Shown: positions 42,007-50,572, counted from the stretch's first letter. The stretch: DNA of 64,000 nucleotides from Mucilaginibacter terrae (GCF_031951985.1 NZ_JAVLVU010000001.1:5421926-5485925), one strand, 5' to 3'. Notes: generated from the letters alone by a model not told the origin. A program made the numbers and translations.

Positions 42007-42127
42007 TTTATTGGCTCGTTTAAGGTTATATTTCTGCAACAAAAGGTTATTATAACTATCAAAATTTTATTAGTCGGTTCAATTGCCTGGAGTGTTGCAG
42101 TGGTCAGAGGGTATGACATGTTCAAAT

Positions 42128-42814
42128 TTAGTTAATAATCTTTGAGGCTATGTTTTCTCTATCATCGCCTTCAGCATAATTTACCCCTAATCCTTTTAAA
42201 AACTTCTTCAGTATGTCAAATTTCTGAATGCAATTATTTCCAATATATAATTTCTCTGATTTTGAACGGGTTTGTTCGCATTGAAAGCATATTTCCAGGT
42301 AGTCGAATACTTTGCCTTTTCTATCAAAATATATTAATGCATTTCGATAGTAAGGAGCACACATCGAACCTGGAGAAACGCCCGGTTTCGAGTTTGAAAT
42401 GTTATAAATAATATTACTGAGTTGATTAATTTGAGCTTTATTTAGTGTTTTTATTTCTATTAAAGTAGTGCTATCCAACAACCCATTTTTCCTAAAATGT
42501 AAACCAGATAACAGTTGCTTTTTAAATAATTCTGAAGTATCTTTTACCATATTCGGAGATCTTGAAAATGCCATCTCGGCCATGTAAGAAACTGCAACTA
42601 TTTTGGCAGCTTAATTAAAAGGATACTCTTTAAAACGCTGTTTTAAAGAGTATTTTTTGGTTTCAATGCAATCAGAAGGCACATACTCGTGTAACTTGTA
42701 TGCTTTTTTCGAGATTGGCAATTTCGTACTGTTGACAGGCTTTTTTTGAGAATATGCTGAGAAGAAAAACGTAGTGTTTAAGCACAATGCTAAATAAATG
42801 AAATACTTGTGCAT
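42128..42814 (-). pseudogene. Tandem paralogue 2, interrupted by an in-frame stop
   Basis: The frame starts at 42814 with a signal peptide ('YLALCLNTTFFFSAYSQ') and reads 67 codons to 'KEYPFN', then TAA at 42611-42613. It continues in the same frame with 'AAKIVAVSYMAEMAFSRSPN' to 42128. Paralogue 1 has 'KYPFNKASKILAVSY' at this place, with AAA where this copy has TAA. One base change (A to T) therefore accounts for the stop, and no shift is needed. The rest, including 'TLIEIKTLNKAQINQLSNII' and 'VFDYLEICFQC', is well kept, so the mutation is recent, or the codon is read through. Confidence 0.85.
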
Positions 42815-42881
42815 GCGGTTAAAGTTTGCTAAAACTAATAATTTACTTTTAACTTTCGCCTCAATAAATCAGTACGTAAAT

Positions 42882-43664
42882 ATGCGCATCACCCTCATAG
42901 GCTCGGGCAATGTGGCTACCCATTTGGGGGCTGCTCTCAAAAATGCAGGCCATTATATAGTACAGGTTTACAGCCGTAACCCGCAAAATGCTGCCCTGTT
43001 GGCCTATCACCTAAAAGCCGAAGCCATTAGCGATATAAGCGAGGTTAATCCCGATACCGACCTGTTCATCATCAGCACGGCCGACGATGCCATTGACGGC
43101 ATTGCAGCTCAGCTGGCTTATCATCAAATTCCCATAGTACATACATCTGGCGCTACGCCTATACAAGTGTTATTAAAACATACCGAGCATGCAGGTGTGT
43201 TCTATCCGTTGCAAACTTTTAGCAAAACTAAGGAGGTTGACTTTCATACGGTACCTTTATGTGTTGAGGGAGCTTATGAACACCTGACCGCCATGCTGAA
43301 AGAGCTTGCCCAGACGATCAGCAATAATGTGGATGTGGTGAGTTCCGATAAGCGTAAGATATTACACCTCTCTGCCGTGTTTGCATGCAATTTTCCTAAT
43401 TATCTGTATTATACCGCGCAGCAGCTTTTGGCGGCACATCATTTAGATTTTAATCTGCTCCGGCCGCTTATAATCGAAACGGCCGAAAAGGTACAGGTTC
43501 AGTTTCCGGCTAATGTGCAAACTGGTCCGGCTATACGTAACGATAAAAAAACTATGGAAGCGCATATCGGTTTATTAAACAACGAGCCTGTGCTGAAAGA
43601 AATTTACGAGCTGTTAAGTCAGTGTATCATCAAAATGGGTGAGGGGCAACACAGGGTTGAGTAA
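42882..43664 (+). CDS. Rossmann-fold DUF2520 oxidoreductase-like protein
   Basis: About 260 residues from the ATG at 42882, which directly precedes the strand of a dinucleotide fold: 'MRITLIGSGNVATHLGAALK' with the GxGxxxxxL pattern. The middle 'PIVHTSGATPIQVL' with 'GVFYPLQTFSK' and the helical C-terminus ('LSAVFACNFPNYLYYTAQQL') are DUF2520 marks. Such proteins resemble pyrroline-5-carboxylate or F420-dependent NADP reductases, but the substrate is unknown. The open frame goes back to 42798 without conserved sequence. Confidence 0.88.
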   Translation: MRITLIGSGNVATHLGAALKNAGHYIVQVYSRNPQNAALLAYHLKAEAISDISEVNPDTDLFIISTADDAIDGIAAQLAYHQIPIVHTSGATPIQVLLKHTEHAGVFYPLQTFSKTKEVDFHTVPLCVEGAYEHLTAMLKELAQTISNNVDVVSSDKRKILHLSAVFACNFPNYLYYTAQQLLAAHHLDFNLLRPLIIETAEKVQVQFPANVQTGPAIRNDKKTMEAHIGLLNNEPVLKEIYELLSQCIIKMGEGQHRVE

Positions 43665-43670
43665 TTTTAT

Positions 43671-43678
43671 TACTTTTG
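43671..43678 (+). promoter_or_regulatory. Candidate -7 box (TACTTTTG), leaderless ferredoxin
   Basis: TACTTTTG ends 5 bases before the ATG at 43684, so the message would start at or beside the start codon. A TTG lies 11 bases upstream, too close for the normal spacing. Confidence 0.5.
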
Positions 43679-43683
43679 CCGAA

Positions 43684-44016
43684 ATGGACATTTTTAAAGT
43701 TAAGATAAGCTTTGAGGAACCGGATCACGCACCGGTTGAATTACCGATAGCCGCAGGGGAATCGGTACTGGATGTATGCCTCGAAAATGGTATTGAGCTT
43801 CAGCATAATTGCGGCGGCGTTTGCGGCTGCAGTACCTGCCATGTATACGTAACCAAGGGTATGGATAACATACAAGAGATATCAGATAAAGAGGAAGACT
43901 TTATTGACCGTGCGGTTAACCCCCGCATCACCTCGCGCCTGGGCTGCCAATGCGTGATTATTGATGGCGATATTGAGGTGCGTATACCCGATCAGTCGGC
44001 ATTTATGGGGCATTAA
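43684..44016 (+). CDS. 2Fe-2S ferredoxin (adrenodoxin/Isc type)
   Basis: A 110-residue ferredoxin. The cluster ligands are in 'HNCGGVCGCSTCHVYV' (Cys at three positions of the C-x5-C-x2-C pattern) and 'RLGCQCVI'. 'GMDNIQEISDKEEDFIDRA' is shared with the Isc/adrenodoxin group, which supplies electrons for iron-sulfur assembly. The ATG at 43684 is used because the fold begins 'IFKVKISFEEPDH', and the longer frame to 43639 lies in the upstream gene. IscX follows. Confidence 0.92.
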   Translation: MDIFKVKISFEEPDHAPVELPIAAGESVLDVCLENGIELQHNCGGVCGCSTCHVYVTKGMDNIQEISDKEEDFIDRAVNPRITSRLGCQCVIIDGDIEVRIPDQSAFMGH

Positions 44017-44019
44017 ATT

Positions 44020-44117
44020 GGTTGTCTGTTGTGGGTTTTCAGTTGTCAGTTTTTTGACCGAAAAAATTACAATAGACATGCTCCCTGACAACGGATAACT
44101 GACAACTCACAACTAAC
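44020..44117. repeat. Family D word-type inverted repeat (GTTGTCAG words)
   Basis: Left words GGTTGTCTGTTGTGGG and TTTTCAGTTGTCAG face right words CTGACAACGGATAACTGAC then AACTCACAACTAAC. It lies between the co-oriented ferredoxin and iscX genes. It shares its word with the copy at 52543. Confidence 0.7.
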
Positions 44118-44143
44118 TATTGAAAACAGAGAACAACAAAACA

Positions 44144-44386
44144 ATGAACCACGATAAGTTTGCGCTTCCAATTCACTGGAACGACTACGAAGATATTGCC
44201 ATGGGCCTTTACGAAAAGTTTGGCGATGATTTCACTGAATCGAAAATATACCGCATACGCTTTACCGATCTTATTGACTGGGTATTGAGTATCCCTAACT
44301 TTGCAGGTACCCGCGAAGAATCGAACGAAGGACATCTGGAGCAGATACAATCGGCCTGGGTGTATGAGTGGCGTGATAATCAATAA
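44144..44386 (+). CDS. iscX: IscX, iron-sulfur assembly accessory protein
   Basis: About 80 residues from the ATG at 44144; the longer frame starts in the repeat. The IscX signature is clear: 'IHWNDYEDIAMGLYEKFGDD', 'IRFTDLIDWVLSIPNFAG', 'SNEGHLEQIQSAWVYEW'. IscX binds the cysteine desulfurase IscS and iron and adjusts cluster assembly. Its position next to a 2Fe-2S ferredoxin recalls the end of the E. coli isc operon (fdx-iscX). Confidence 0.9.
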   Translation: MNHDKFALPIHWNDYEDIAMGLYEKFGDDFTESKIYRIRFTDLIDWVLSIPNFAGTREESNEGHLEQIQSAWVYEWRDNQ

Positions 44387-44452
44387 TAATTTATAGGATT
44401 TATTAAATAATTTCCTTAAAATTGTTTGATTTGATATAAACTTTACAAAACA

Positions 44453-44965
44453 TTGCTTACAAAATTTAAAGACATTACCACGTTCATTTTTGATGTGGAT
44501 GGTGTATTAACCGATGGTTCGGTGTATGTGAACGAAATTGGGGAGCAAACCCGTTCCTTTAATATTAAGGACGGTTATGCCTTGCAATTAGCTGTAAAAT
44601 GCGGCTATAATGTTTGTGCAATATCGGGCAGCCGTTCAAAAATCGCTATTCACCGCCTTAGCAGTTTAGGCATTAAGGATATATACTTAGGTTGCAGCGT
44701 TAAAACTGAAACCTTTAAGGCGTACATTCACGAACGAGGCATAAGCCCCATGAATGTAATGTACATGGGCGACGATATACCCGACCTTGAAGTAATGAAA
44801 ATGGTAGGCATGCCCGTTTGTCCCGCCGATGCTGCCGAAGAAATTAAAGAGCTTTGCGAGTATATTTCACCTTACGGTGGTGGCCGAGGCTGCGCCAGAG
44901 ACGTAATAGAAAAGGCCCTCAAAATACAAGGCAAATGGATGGGCGCCGAAGCATATAGCTGGTAA
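44453..44965 (+). CDS. kdsC: KdsC-like HAD phosphatase (KDO 8-phosphate phosphatase family)
   Basis: A 170-residue HAD protein without a cap domain, as in KdsC, which removes phosphate from KDO 8-phosphate in lipopolysaccharide core synthesis. Motif I is 'FDVDGVLTDG' (nucleophile Asp14, acid Asp16), motif II 'AISGSRS', and motif IV 'YMGDDIPDLEVM'. The C-terminal 'GGGRGCARDVIE' matches the Gly-rich KdsC tail. There is no ATG near the start; a TTG at 44453 is the only start that keeps the first strand. No kdsA or kdsB is nearby. Confidence 0.9.
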   Translation: MLTKFKDITTFIFDVDGVLTDGSVYVNEIGEQTRSFNIKDGYALQLAVKCGYNVCAISGSRSKIAIHRLSSLGIKDIYLGCSVKTETFKAYIHERGISPMNVMYMGDDIPDLEVMKMVGMPVCPADAAEEIKELCEYISPYGGGRGCARDVIEKALKIQGKWMGAEAYSW

Positions 44966-44968
44966 CTT

Positions 44969-45049
44969 TTAGTTCATGGATGATGGTTCATAGTTCATGG
45001 ATAATTGCAGCAATTTTGCTATGAACCATCATCTATGAACCATGAACTC
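44969..45049. repeat. Family D word-type inverted repeat (GGTTCATAG words)
   Basis: Left words AGTTCATGGATGATGGTTCA, TAGTTCATGG face right words ATGAACCATC, ATCTATGAACCATGAACT. It lies between the co-oriented kdsC-like and maf genes. Confidence 0.72.
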
Positions 45050-45052
45050 CCA

Positions 45053-45625
45053 ATGAATTTACCTAAAATCATCCTCGCTTCCAAATCTCCACGCCGGCAG
45101 GAACTGCTGCGTCAAATGGACGTTGACTTTGAAATTGTACTGAAGGAAGTTGACGAATCGTACCCTGATGATCTTACCCCCGAAGAAATAGCCGTTTACA
45201 TTGCCGAAAAGAAAGCCAGGGCTTATGATGGTACTATTGGCAACGAAGTGGTGCTTACCGCAGATACCATTGTGGCCATTGACGGGCTGATACTGGGCAA
45301 GCCCGAAAACGAAGCTCATGCCATCGAAATGTTACAACGCCTGTCCGGTCGGGTACATAAGGTGGTTACTGGTGTGTGCATCTTGTACAAAGGCAAGTAT
45401 AATCTGTTTCATGATGTATCTGAAGTTTTCTTTCGTAAACTGACTGATGAAGAAATTACTACTTACGTTCAAAAGTATAAACCCATGGATAAGGCCGGCT
45501 CTTACGGTATACAGGAGTGGGTGGGTATTACCGCCATTGAGCGTATAGAAGGATCGTACACCAACGTGGTAGGTTTGCCTACCGAGAAGGTTTACCAGCA
45601 GTTAAAGAGGCTGGCAAGCTTATAA
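45053..45625 (+). CDS. maf: Maf-family nucleotide pyrophosphatase
   Basis: About 190 residues from the ATG at 45053, which begins the conserved 'IILASKSPRRQELL'. The family hydrolyses non-canonical or methylated nucleoside triphosphates (dTTP/UTP or m7GTP). 'VLTADTIVAIDG', 'GRVHKVVTGV' and 'KAGSYGIQEWVG' followed by 'IEGSYTNVVGLP' are present. The last motif, with Gln, fits the YhdE group (dTTP/UTP). The upstream frame from 45005 runs through a repeat. Confidence 0.93.
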   Translation: MNLPKIILASKSPRRQELLRQMDVDFEIVLKEVDESYPDDLTPEEIAVYIAEKKARAYDGTIGNEVVLTADTIVAIDGLILGKPENEAHAIEMLQRLSGRVHKVVTGVCILYKGKYNLFHDVSEVFFRKLTDEEITTYVQKYKPMDKAGSYGIQEWVGITAIERIEGSYTNVVGLPTEKVYQQLKRLASL

Positions 45626-45645
45626 TTTTCAACTTATTTATATCT

Positions 45646-45733
45646 AATGTCATCTCGAACCGCATTTAGAGATTTTTTCGGATTTATAGGCTAATCCGAT
45701 TCGAGAAGATTTCTCGTTCCTCTAATGATATAA
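45646..45733. repeat. Family B inverted repeat, copy 2 (diverged)
   Basis: ATGTCATCTCGAAC and AGAGATTTTTTCGGAT face ATCCGATTCGAGAAGATTTC then TCTAATGATAT. The arms are weaker than at 9117. It is between the convergent maf and ppx genes. Confidence 0.65.
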
Positions 45734-45741
45734 TTTGAGAG

Positions 45742-46677
45742 TTACATTCCCTCAAACAACTCCGCCAAAACTCCTTCTTTTAACGAGTAAGCCGTCATGG
45801 TCACATCATTGATCTGCAAACGGTTCATCAGGTAGCGGGTAAGGAGCGAGGCCACCACGATCATATCAACCCTTACCGGGATTATTCCTTTGGTTGCCGC
45901 GCGGTCTGTGTGTGTCGATTCTACCATTTTATTTAAAACATGCAGTAAATCGCCATTGTCAAAATGGTAGGTAACGGTTTTTTTAAGGTCGAAAGTATGG
46001 CCTTTGTCCAACTCCACCAGTTCGGCAAACGTTTCAAAAGCTCCCGATGAACCTATAATATTTTTAACGTTTTGGCCTGTAAGTGCCTCAAACAACGGTA
46101 CCAGCTTTTCATCCAGATATTCATTCAGTGCTTCGATCTCACCATAAGCAATAGGATCGGCCTTATGAAACCTGGCCATAAGGCGTGCTGCTCCAATTTC
46201 AAAACTTTGTTTGTAGTAGATATTTTGAGCATCGCACAAAATAAACTCAACGCTGCCGCCGCCAATATCAACAATCAGACTTTTATGCTCTTTAAGGCAC
46301 CCCGATGCTTTAACACCCCGGTAAATATAGCCAGCTTCCAAATCGCCGCTAATAGTTTCTATGCTGATGCCGGTACGCTGTTTTACCTCATCCATAAACT
46401 GTTGTCCGTTTGATGCACTGCGCATAGCTGATGTAGCAATAGCTTTAACCGATTGAACACCGTATTGCTCGATAAATTTGCCAAAATTACATAGTGTGCT
46501 TATGCCCCGTTCGTAAGCCTCGGTTTTAATGGTGCCCTCGTTAATGCCGCCTTCGCCAAGTTTAACGCCAACATACTCATGGCGTATCTCCTTGAAAAAA
46601 ATACCGGTGTTAGGTTCTGCTATCAGTAAGTGGAAAGTGTTGGTGCCAAGGTCCATTACGGCTACGCGGTTAGTCAT
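45742..46677 (-). CDS. Ppx/GppA family phosphatase
   Basis: A 311-residue protein of the ASKHA fold that degrades polyphosphate or pppGpp. 'AVMDLGTNTFHLLIAE' (phosphate 1), 'SLIVDIGGGSVEFILCD' (phosphate 2) and 'IIGSSGAFETFAELVE' are conserved. It lacks the long C-terminal HD-like domain of E. coli Ppx, so it is a short two-lobe form like those of many Bacteroidota. It follows the NatAB genes on the same strand but is separated from them by a terminator. Confidence 0.92.
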   Translation of the reverse strand: MTNRVAVMDLGTNTFHLLIAEPNTGIFFKEIRHEYVGVKLGEGGINEGTIKTEAYERGISTLCNFGKFIEQYGVQSVKAIATSAMRSASNGQQFMDEVKQRTGISIETISGDLEAGYIYRGVKASGCLKEHKSLIVDIGGGSVEFILCDAQNIYYKQSFEIGAARLMARFHKADPIAYGEIEALNEYLDEKLVPLFEALTGQNVKNIIGSSGAFETFAELVELDKGHTFDLKKTVTYHFDNGDLLHVLNKMVESTHTDRAATKGIIPVRVDMIVVASLLTRYLMNRLQINDVTMTAYSLKEGVLAELFEGM

Positions 46678-46687
46678 GCTTCTAAAA

Positions 46688-46724
46688 TAAAAAATCCCTG
46701 CAAATGTTTTAAACTTGCAGGGAT
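46688..46724 (-). terminator. Intrinsic terminator for the natAB operon
   Basis: Stem ATCCCTGCAA (46694-46703) / TTGCAGGGAT (46715-46724). On the minus strand it is followed by a T-rich run. Confidence 0.88.
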
Positions 46725-46745
46725 CGCTTATGATTTTGTGGATGA

Positions 46746-47996
46746 TTATTCTTTATAAAAGAACCATTTTACCAGTTCTTTATAGCTTGCTTTTTTGCCA
46801 TACATTAAAATACCAACCCGGTATATACGCGCGGCAACCCAGGTTGTAAATATAAAGCCAACTATCATTAACCCCATTGATAATGCAACCTGCCACCATT
46901 CAGGGTCGAACGGTAAGCGTACCATCATGGCCACCGGTGCGGTAAACGGTATCATTGATAACCATACGGCCAAAGAGCTATCGGGGTTTTGAGCTAAGAA
47001 ACTCACCGAAATGAGATAAGTGAATAACAAAGGCATGGTGATAGGAAACATAAACTGTTGTGTTTCCGACTCGCTGTCGACCGCCGAGCCTACGGCTGCA
47101 AATAAGGCGCTATAAAGCAAAAATCCGGTAAGGAAGTAAAACAGGAAGCAACCAATAATGTAACCAAACGGGACACCTTTTAAAGCTGCAAACAAACCAA
47201 GCATAGGGCTTTGTGGCGCATTAAAATACTTGTTGGCCAAATAACTTACCACAACCGATAGTATGATCCATGCCAAAAACTGGGTTAAGCTTACCAAAGC
47301 AACGCCAATTATTTTACCTAACATTAGCTGAAATGGCTTTACCGATGATACGATAACTTCGATAATGCGATTGGTTTTTTCTTCAATTACGCCACGCATT
47401 ACCTGTGCTCCGTATATAAACAACGACAGGTAAATGATAATGGCTCCGGCCACACCCACTGCATATAAAGCTCCAACGTTCGATTCTTTGTCACCGGTTT
47501 CGGTAACCTCTTTGGCACTGATGCTAATATTGCTTTTAATGTCTTTAAGAGCAGCGGTATCAATACCACGGGCAACCATATTATTGTTGGTGGCAATGTC
47601 GTTCAGCTGCCTTTCAATAGCCATTGATGTGGTGATGTTGGGTTTCTTTTCCGACAGTAACTGTACCGATTTAACACCCACATAATTTTTAGGTATATAA
47701 AGCAAAATGTAGTCCTTATGCTTTTTTAACTCCTTACGGGCTTCGGCAAGTGGTTTATTACTGTTTTCGAATTTTACATTGCTTTTATTTTGCAACTTGC
47801 CACTAAACTGACCGCTTTCGTCAATAACCTTAACGGTACGGGTGGCGTTAAGTTCGCTGCTGTTTTTGTAGATGAGGTACATTACCGCATACATAGCCAG
47901 CAATAGGGCCGGTACCAGGAAAACCGTTACCACAAAGGCTTTTTTGCGTACGCGAGAGATATATTCGCGTTGTATAATGAGTAAAACTTTGTTCAT
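46746..47996 (-). CDS. ABC exporter permease, NatB type
   Basis: A 416-residue protein of the ABC-2 (type 3) permease family. One N-terminal membrane helix (about 20-42) is followed by a ~150-residue outside domain and five or six helices from 175 onwards. 'LFIYGAQVMRGVIEEKTNRI' and 'EVIVSSVKPFQLMLGKIIGV' are NatB-like hallmarks. NatAB systems export sodium or other ions or drugs; the substrate here is unknown. The ATPase gene lies 8 bases upstream. Confidence 0.92.
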   Translation of the reverse strand: MNKVLLIIQREYISRVRKKAFVVTVFLVPALLLAMYAVMYLIYKNSSELNATRTVKVIDESGQFSGKLQNKSNVKFENSNKPLAEARKELKKHKDYILLYIPKNYVGVKSVQLLSEKKPNITTSMAIERQLNDIATNNNMVARGIDTAALKDIKSNISISAKEVTETGDKESNVGALYAVGVAGAIIIYLSLFIYGAQVMRGVIEEKTNRIIEVIVSSVKPFQLMLGKIIGVALVSLTQFLAWIILSVVVSYLANKYFNAPQSPMLGLFAALKGVPFGYIIGCFLFYFLTGFLLYSALFAAVGSAVDSESETQQFMFPITMPLLFTYLISVSFLAQNPDSSLAVWLSMIPFTAPVAMMVRLPFDPEWWQVALSMGLMIVGFIFTTWVAARIYRVGILMYGKKASYKELVKWFFYKE

Positions 47997-48004
47997 GTGA
48001 TGGC

Positions 48005-48901
48005 TTATTTGGTTTGCTGAATAAATATTTCGTTAACACTTGGTATAACTTCCTGCAGGCGGTTTACGCTCACCTGGGGTATGAGGTATTGCAGTACATC
48101 GTTAGATGTTGCACCCTTGTTAAGCTTAAGGCGCAGGGTATAGGCATCATCGGCATAAACCTCATCAAGCATTGTAAAAGGCTGCGAACCATTTAATTCT
48201 GCATGGTTGCCGCTGTACTCAACCAGGTAAGTAGCATTACGATACGAGTTACGAATGTCTTTTATACGGCCATCAAGCACCTTGTGCGATTTATGAATAA
48301 GTGCAATAGATGTACAAAGCTCCTCAACTGATTCCATGCGATGTGTGGAGAAGAGGATGGTAGCTCCTTTTTGATTCAACTCCAGTATCTCGTTCTTAAT
48401 AATTTCGGCATTTCCGGGGTCAAAACCGCTGAAAGGTTCATCAAGGATGATCAGATCGGGTTCGTGCAGTACCGTAGCCACAAACTGGGCTTTTTGCTGC
48501 ATACCTTTTGATAGTTCTTCTACCTTTTTATTCCACCAGTCCTGTATTTCCAGTTTTTCGAACCAGTTTTTAATACGGCGGGTGGCTTCGGCATGGCTCA
48601 GGCCTTTAAGGCGGGCCAGGTATACAATTTGCTCGCCAATGGCCATCTTTTTGTAAAGGCCACGTTCTTCGGGCATATAGCCTATGCGCTCGATGTGCGA
48701 TTGGTTAAGCTTTTCGCCGTTAAAATAGATCTCGCCCGAGTCGGGGGCGGTAATTTGGTTAATGATGCGTATGAGCGAAGTTTTGCCGGCGCCATTTGGC
48801 CCTAAAAGACCAAATATTTGTCCGGTGGGTACTTCCAGGCTCACATCATCCAACGCGCGGTGACCGGCGTATTGTTTTACAATGTTGCGGATGCTAAGCA
48901 T
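48005..48901 (-). CDS. ABC exporter ATPase, NatA type
   Basis: A 298-residue ATPase. The Walker A is 'GLLGPNGAGKTSLIRI', the signature 'LSKGMQQKAQFV', the Walker B 'LIILDEPFSGFD', and the switch His is in 'FSTHRMESVEE'. A C-terminal ~80-residue extension (220-298) is common in this subfamily (DUF4162). It is the first gene of a two-gene operon with the permease. Confidence 0.93.
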   Translation of the reverse strand: MLSIRNIVKQYAGHRALDDVSLEVPTGQIFGLLGPNGAGKTSLIRIINQITAPDSGEIYFNGEKLNQSHIERIGYMPEERGLYKKMAIGEQIVYLARLKGLSHAEATRRIKNWFEKLEIQDWWNKKVEELSKGMQQKAQFVATVLHEPDLIILDEPFSGFDPGNAEIIKNEILELNQKGATILFSTHRMESVEELCTSIALIHKSHKVLDGRIKDIRNSYRNATYLVEYSGNHAELNGSQPFTMLDEVYADDAYTLRLKLNKGATSNDVLQYLIPQVSVNRLQEVIPSVNEIFIQQTK

Positions 48902-48976
48902 AAGGTGTAAGGGGTCAGAGTAGTTTTAATTAATAGCTGAATGTAGCATTTAATTGTTAGATAAAATTAAGAAAGG

Positions 48977-49012
48977 TTGTTACAATTATATGACAATAAT
49001 TATATGTAACAA
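48977..49012. promoter_or_regulatory. Palindrome between natAB and fic
   Basis: Perfect 8-bp arms TTGTTACA and TGTAACAA enclose two direct copies of ATTATAT. It lies in the 225-base gap between the divergent natA and fic genes, in a place suited to an operator. Nothing else convincing is seen in the gap apart from a near -7 box (TATCTTTA) before fic. Confidence 0.4.
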
Positions 49013-49126
49013 AAAGCCTTAAAGCATAACACTTCAGGCTATGGAACAATGATCCATTTGTTGAGGTAAATTAAGTAAGAAAATGGAATATTAGTCCATT
49101 AATACCTTATTTCATATCTTTAAAAC

Positions 49127-50500
49127 ATGAACCTCAAATTGGAGATAGAATTTAGTAAAGCCGACATATTTAATCAGGTTGATGCGCTGAAAAAGCAAAT
49201 AGATGATATGCGCCCCCTACCACCCGATGTTGAGGGACGCGTAATGCAAAAGCTCCGTTTAGATTGGAACTATAACTCCAATGCTATTGAGGGGAATAAA
49301 CTGAGTTACGGCGAAACCACAGCTTTGCTGATGCATGGTATGACAGCCAAAGGTAAACCGCTAAAAGATCATTTAGACATACAAGGTCACAATGAGGCTA
49401 TTGAATTATTGGAAAGAATGGTTAAGGATGAACGACCTCTTACCGAAACTGATATACGAGGATTGCATGAAGTGATTTTAGGTAAGCCACACACTGCCCA
49501 AGCACAAACTGCTGATGGTACACCAACAACCAAAACTATCACAGTAGGTGAATATAAAAACCTGCCCAATCATGTTAAAACGATAACTGGCGAAATACAC
49601 TACTATGCCAGCCCCGAAGAAACACCTGCTAAAATGCAGGAATTGATGGAATGGTATTATGATGCATCTGCAAGTAAAGAAATTCATCCTATAGTTACAG
49701 CTGCTTTATTTCATCATCGCTTTGTAGCTATTCACCCGTTTGATGATGGTAATGGCCGTATGTCACGCATTTTGATGAATTTGATATTGATGCGAAATGG
49801 TTATCCGGTGGCGGTAATTAAGAACGATAATAAGGATGAGTATTATTCTTTGTTAAGCAGGGCAGATGTTGGAGAGAATTTTCCTTTTGTGGAGTATATT
49901 ATAGAAAAGGTAGAAAATTCGTTACGGCTTTATATAAAAGCAGTTGAGGGAGGGGATATTGATGAAGATGAGGATATAGATAAAGAAATTGCTTTGTTTA
50001 AAATGGAGCTGAAAGATAATGTATTGCTTAGTGAAAAAAAGACTCCAGCGACTTTAGCCAGAGTAATCAAAACAGATATTAGAGTATTATTCGAAAAGCT
50101 ATTTATAAAATCAGGAGAATTTAATGAATTTTTCTTTTCCAATAATGTGAAAATTTGGCTTGTTTTTGGCCCTTCAGTTAAAACTTCCTTTGAAGTAAAG
50201 AATTTAGAAAGTTTAGAAGGAATTTTATATCAAATTGCGGATGTTACAAGTTCTTATTATCGTATCGATATTGAATTTTATTTTAATGAATTTCGGCATC
50301 CGACAAATAATTTTAGCATAGAAAGCTTTATATCAGTTGTGTTTAATGATTATACATTTGAAATTCTTAATAATTTGGAAGATGCAATCTTTTTAAAACT
50401 ATATCATGAAGCGTTGACCAGTAAAGACGTCTCAGTCGTTATAAAGTCACTGTTCGCCGGTATAAAAGGACTTATCACACATAGCATAAAAAAAGCCTGA
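49127..50500 (+). CDS. Fic family protein, class II, with an unusual C-terminal domain
   Basis: A 457-residue AMPylase-type protein. The Fic core motif is 'AIHPFDDGNGRMSR', with His203 as the catalytic base. The inhibitory helix is at the N-terminus, Ser51-x-x-x-Glu55-Gly56 in 'YNSNAIEGNKLS', which makes it class II (self-inhibited). The usual winged-helix C-terminus is not evident. Instead residues 260-457 form an acidic linker ('GGDIDEDEDIDKEI') and a novel-looking alpha/beta domain from A/T-rich DNA. The target protein is unknown. A terminator overlaps the stop codon. Confidence 0.9.
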   Translation: MNLKLEIEFSKADIFNQVDALKKQIDDMRPLPPDVEGRVMQKLRLDWNYNSNAIEGNKLSYGETTALLMHGMTAKGKPLKDHLDIQGHNEAIELLERMVKDERPLTETDIRGLHEVILGKPHTAQAQTADGTPTTKTITVGEYKNLPNHVKTITGEIHYYASPEETPAKMQELMEWYYDASASKEIHPIVTAALFHHRFVAIHPFDDGNGRMSRILMNLILMRNGYPVAVIKNDNKDEYYSLLSRADVGENFPFVEYIIEKVENSLRLYIKAVEGGDIDEDEDIDKEIALFKMELKDNVLLSEKKTPATLARVIKTDIRVLFEKLFIKSGEFNEFFFSNNVKIWLVFGPSVKTSFEVKNLESLEGILYQIADVTSSYYRIDIEFYFNEFRHPTNNFSIESFISVVFNDYTFEILNNLEDAIFLKLYHEALTSKDVSVVIKSLFAGIKGLITHSIKKA

Positions 50501-50523
50501 AAGCGTTTTACTTTCAGGCTTTT
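50491..50523. terminator. Bidirectional terminator between fic and dnaJ
   Basis: A 13-bp perfect stem AAAAGCCTGAAAG / CTTTCAGGCTTTT with a 7-base loop. It includes the fic stop codon. Confidence 0.93.
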
Positions 50524-50572
50524 CAATATGTAAGCTAATCCATTAGCTTATTCAAAGTATTCTTTCATCCGT

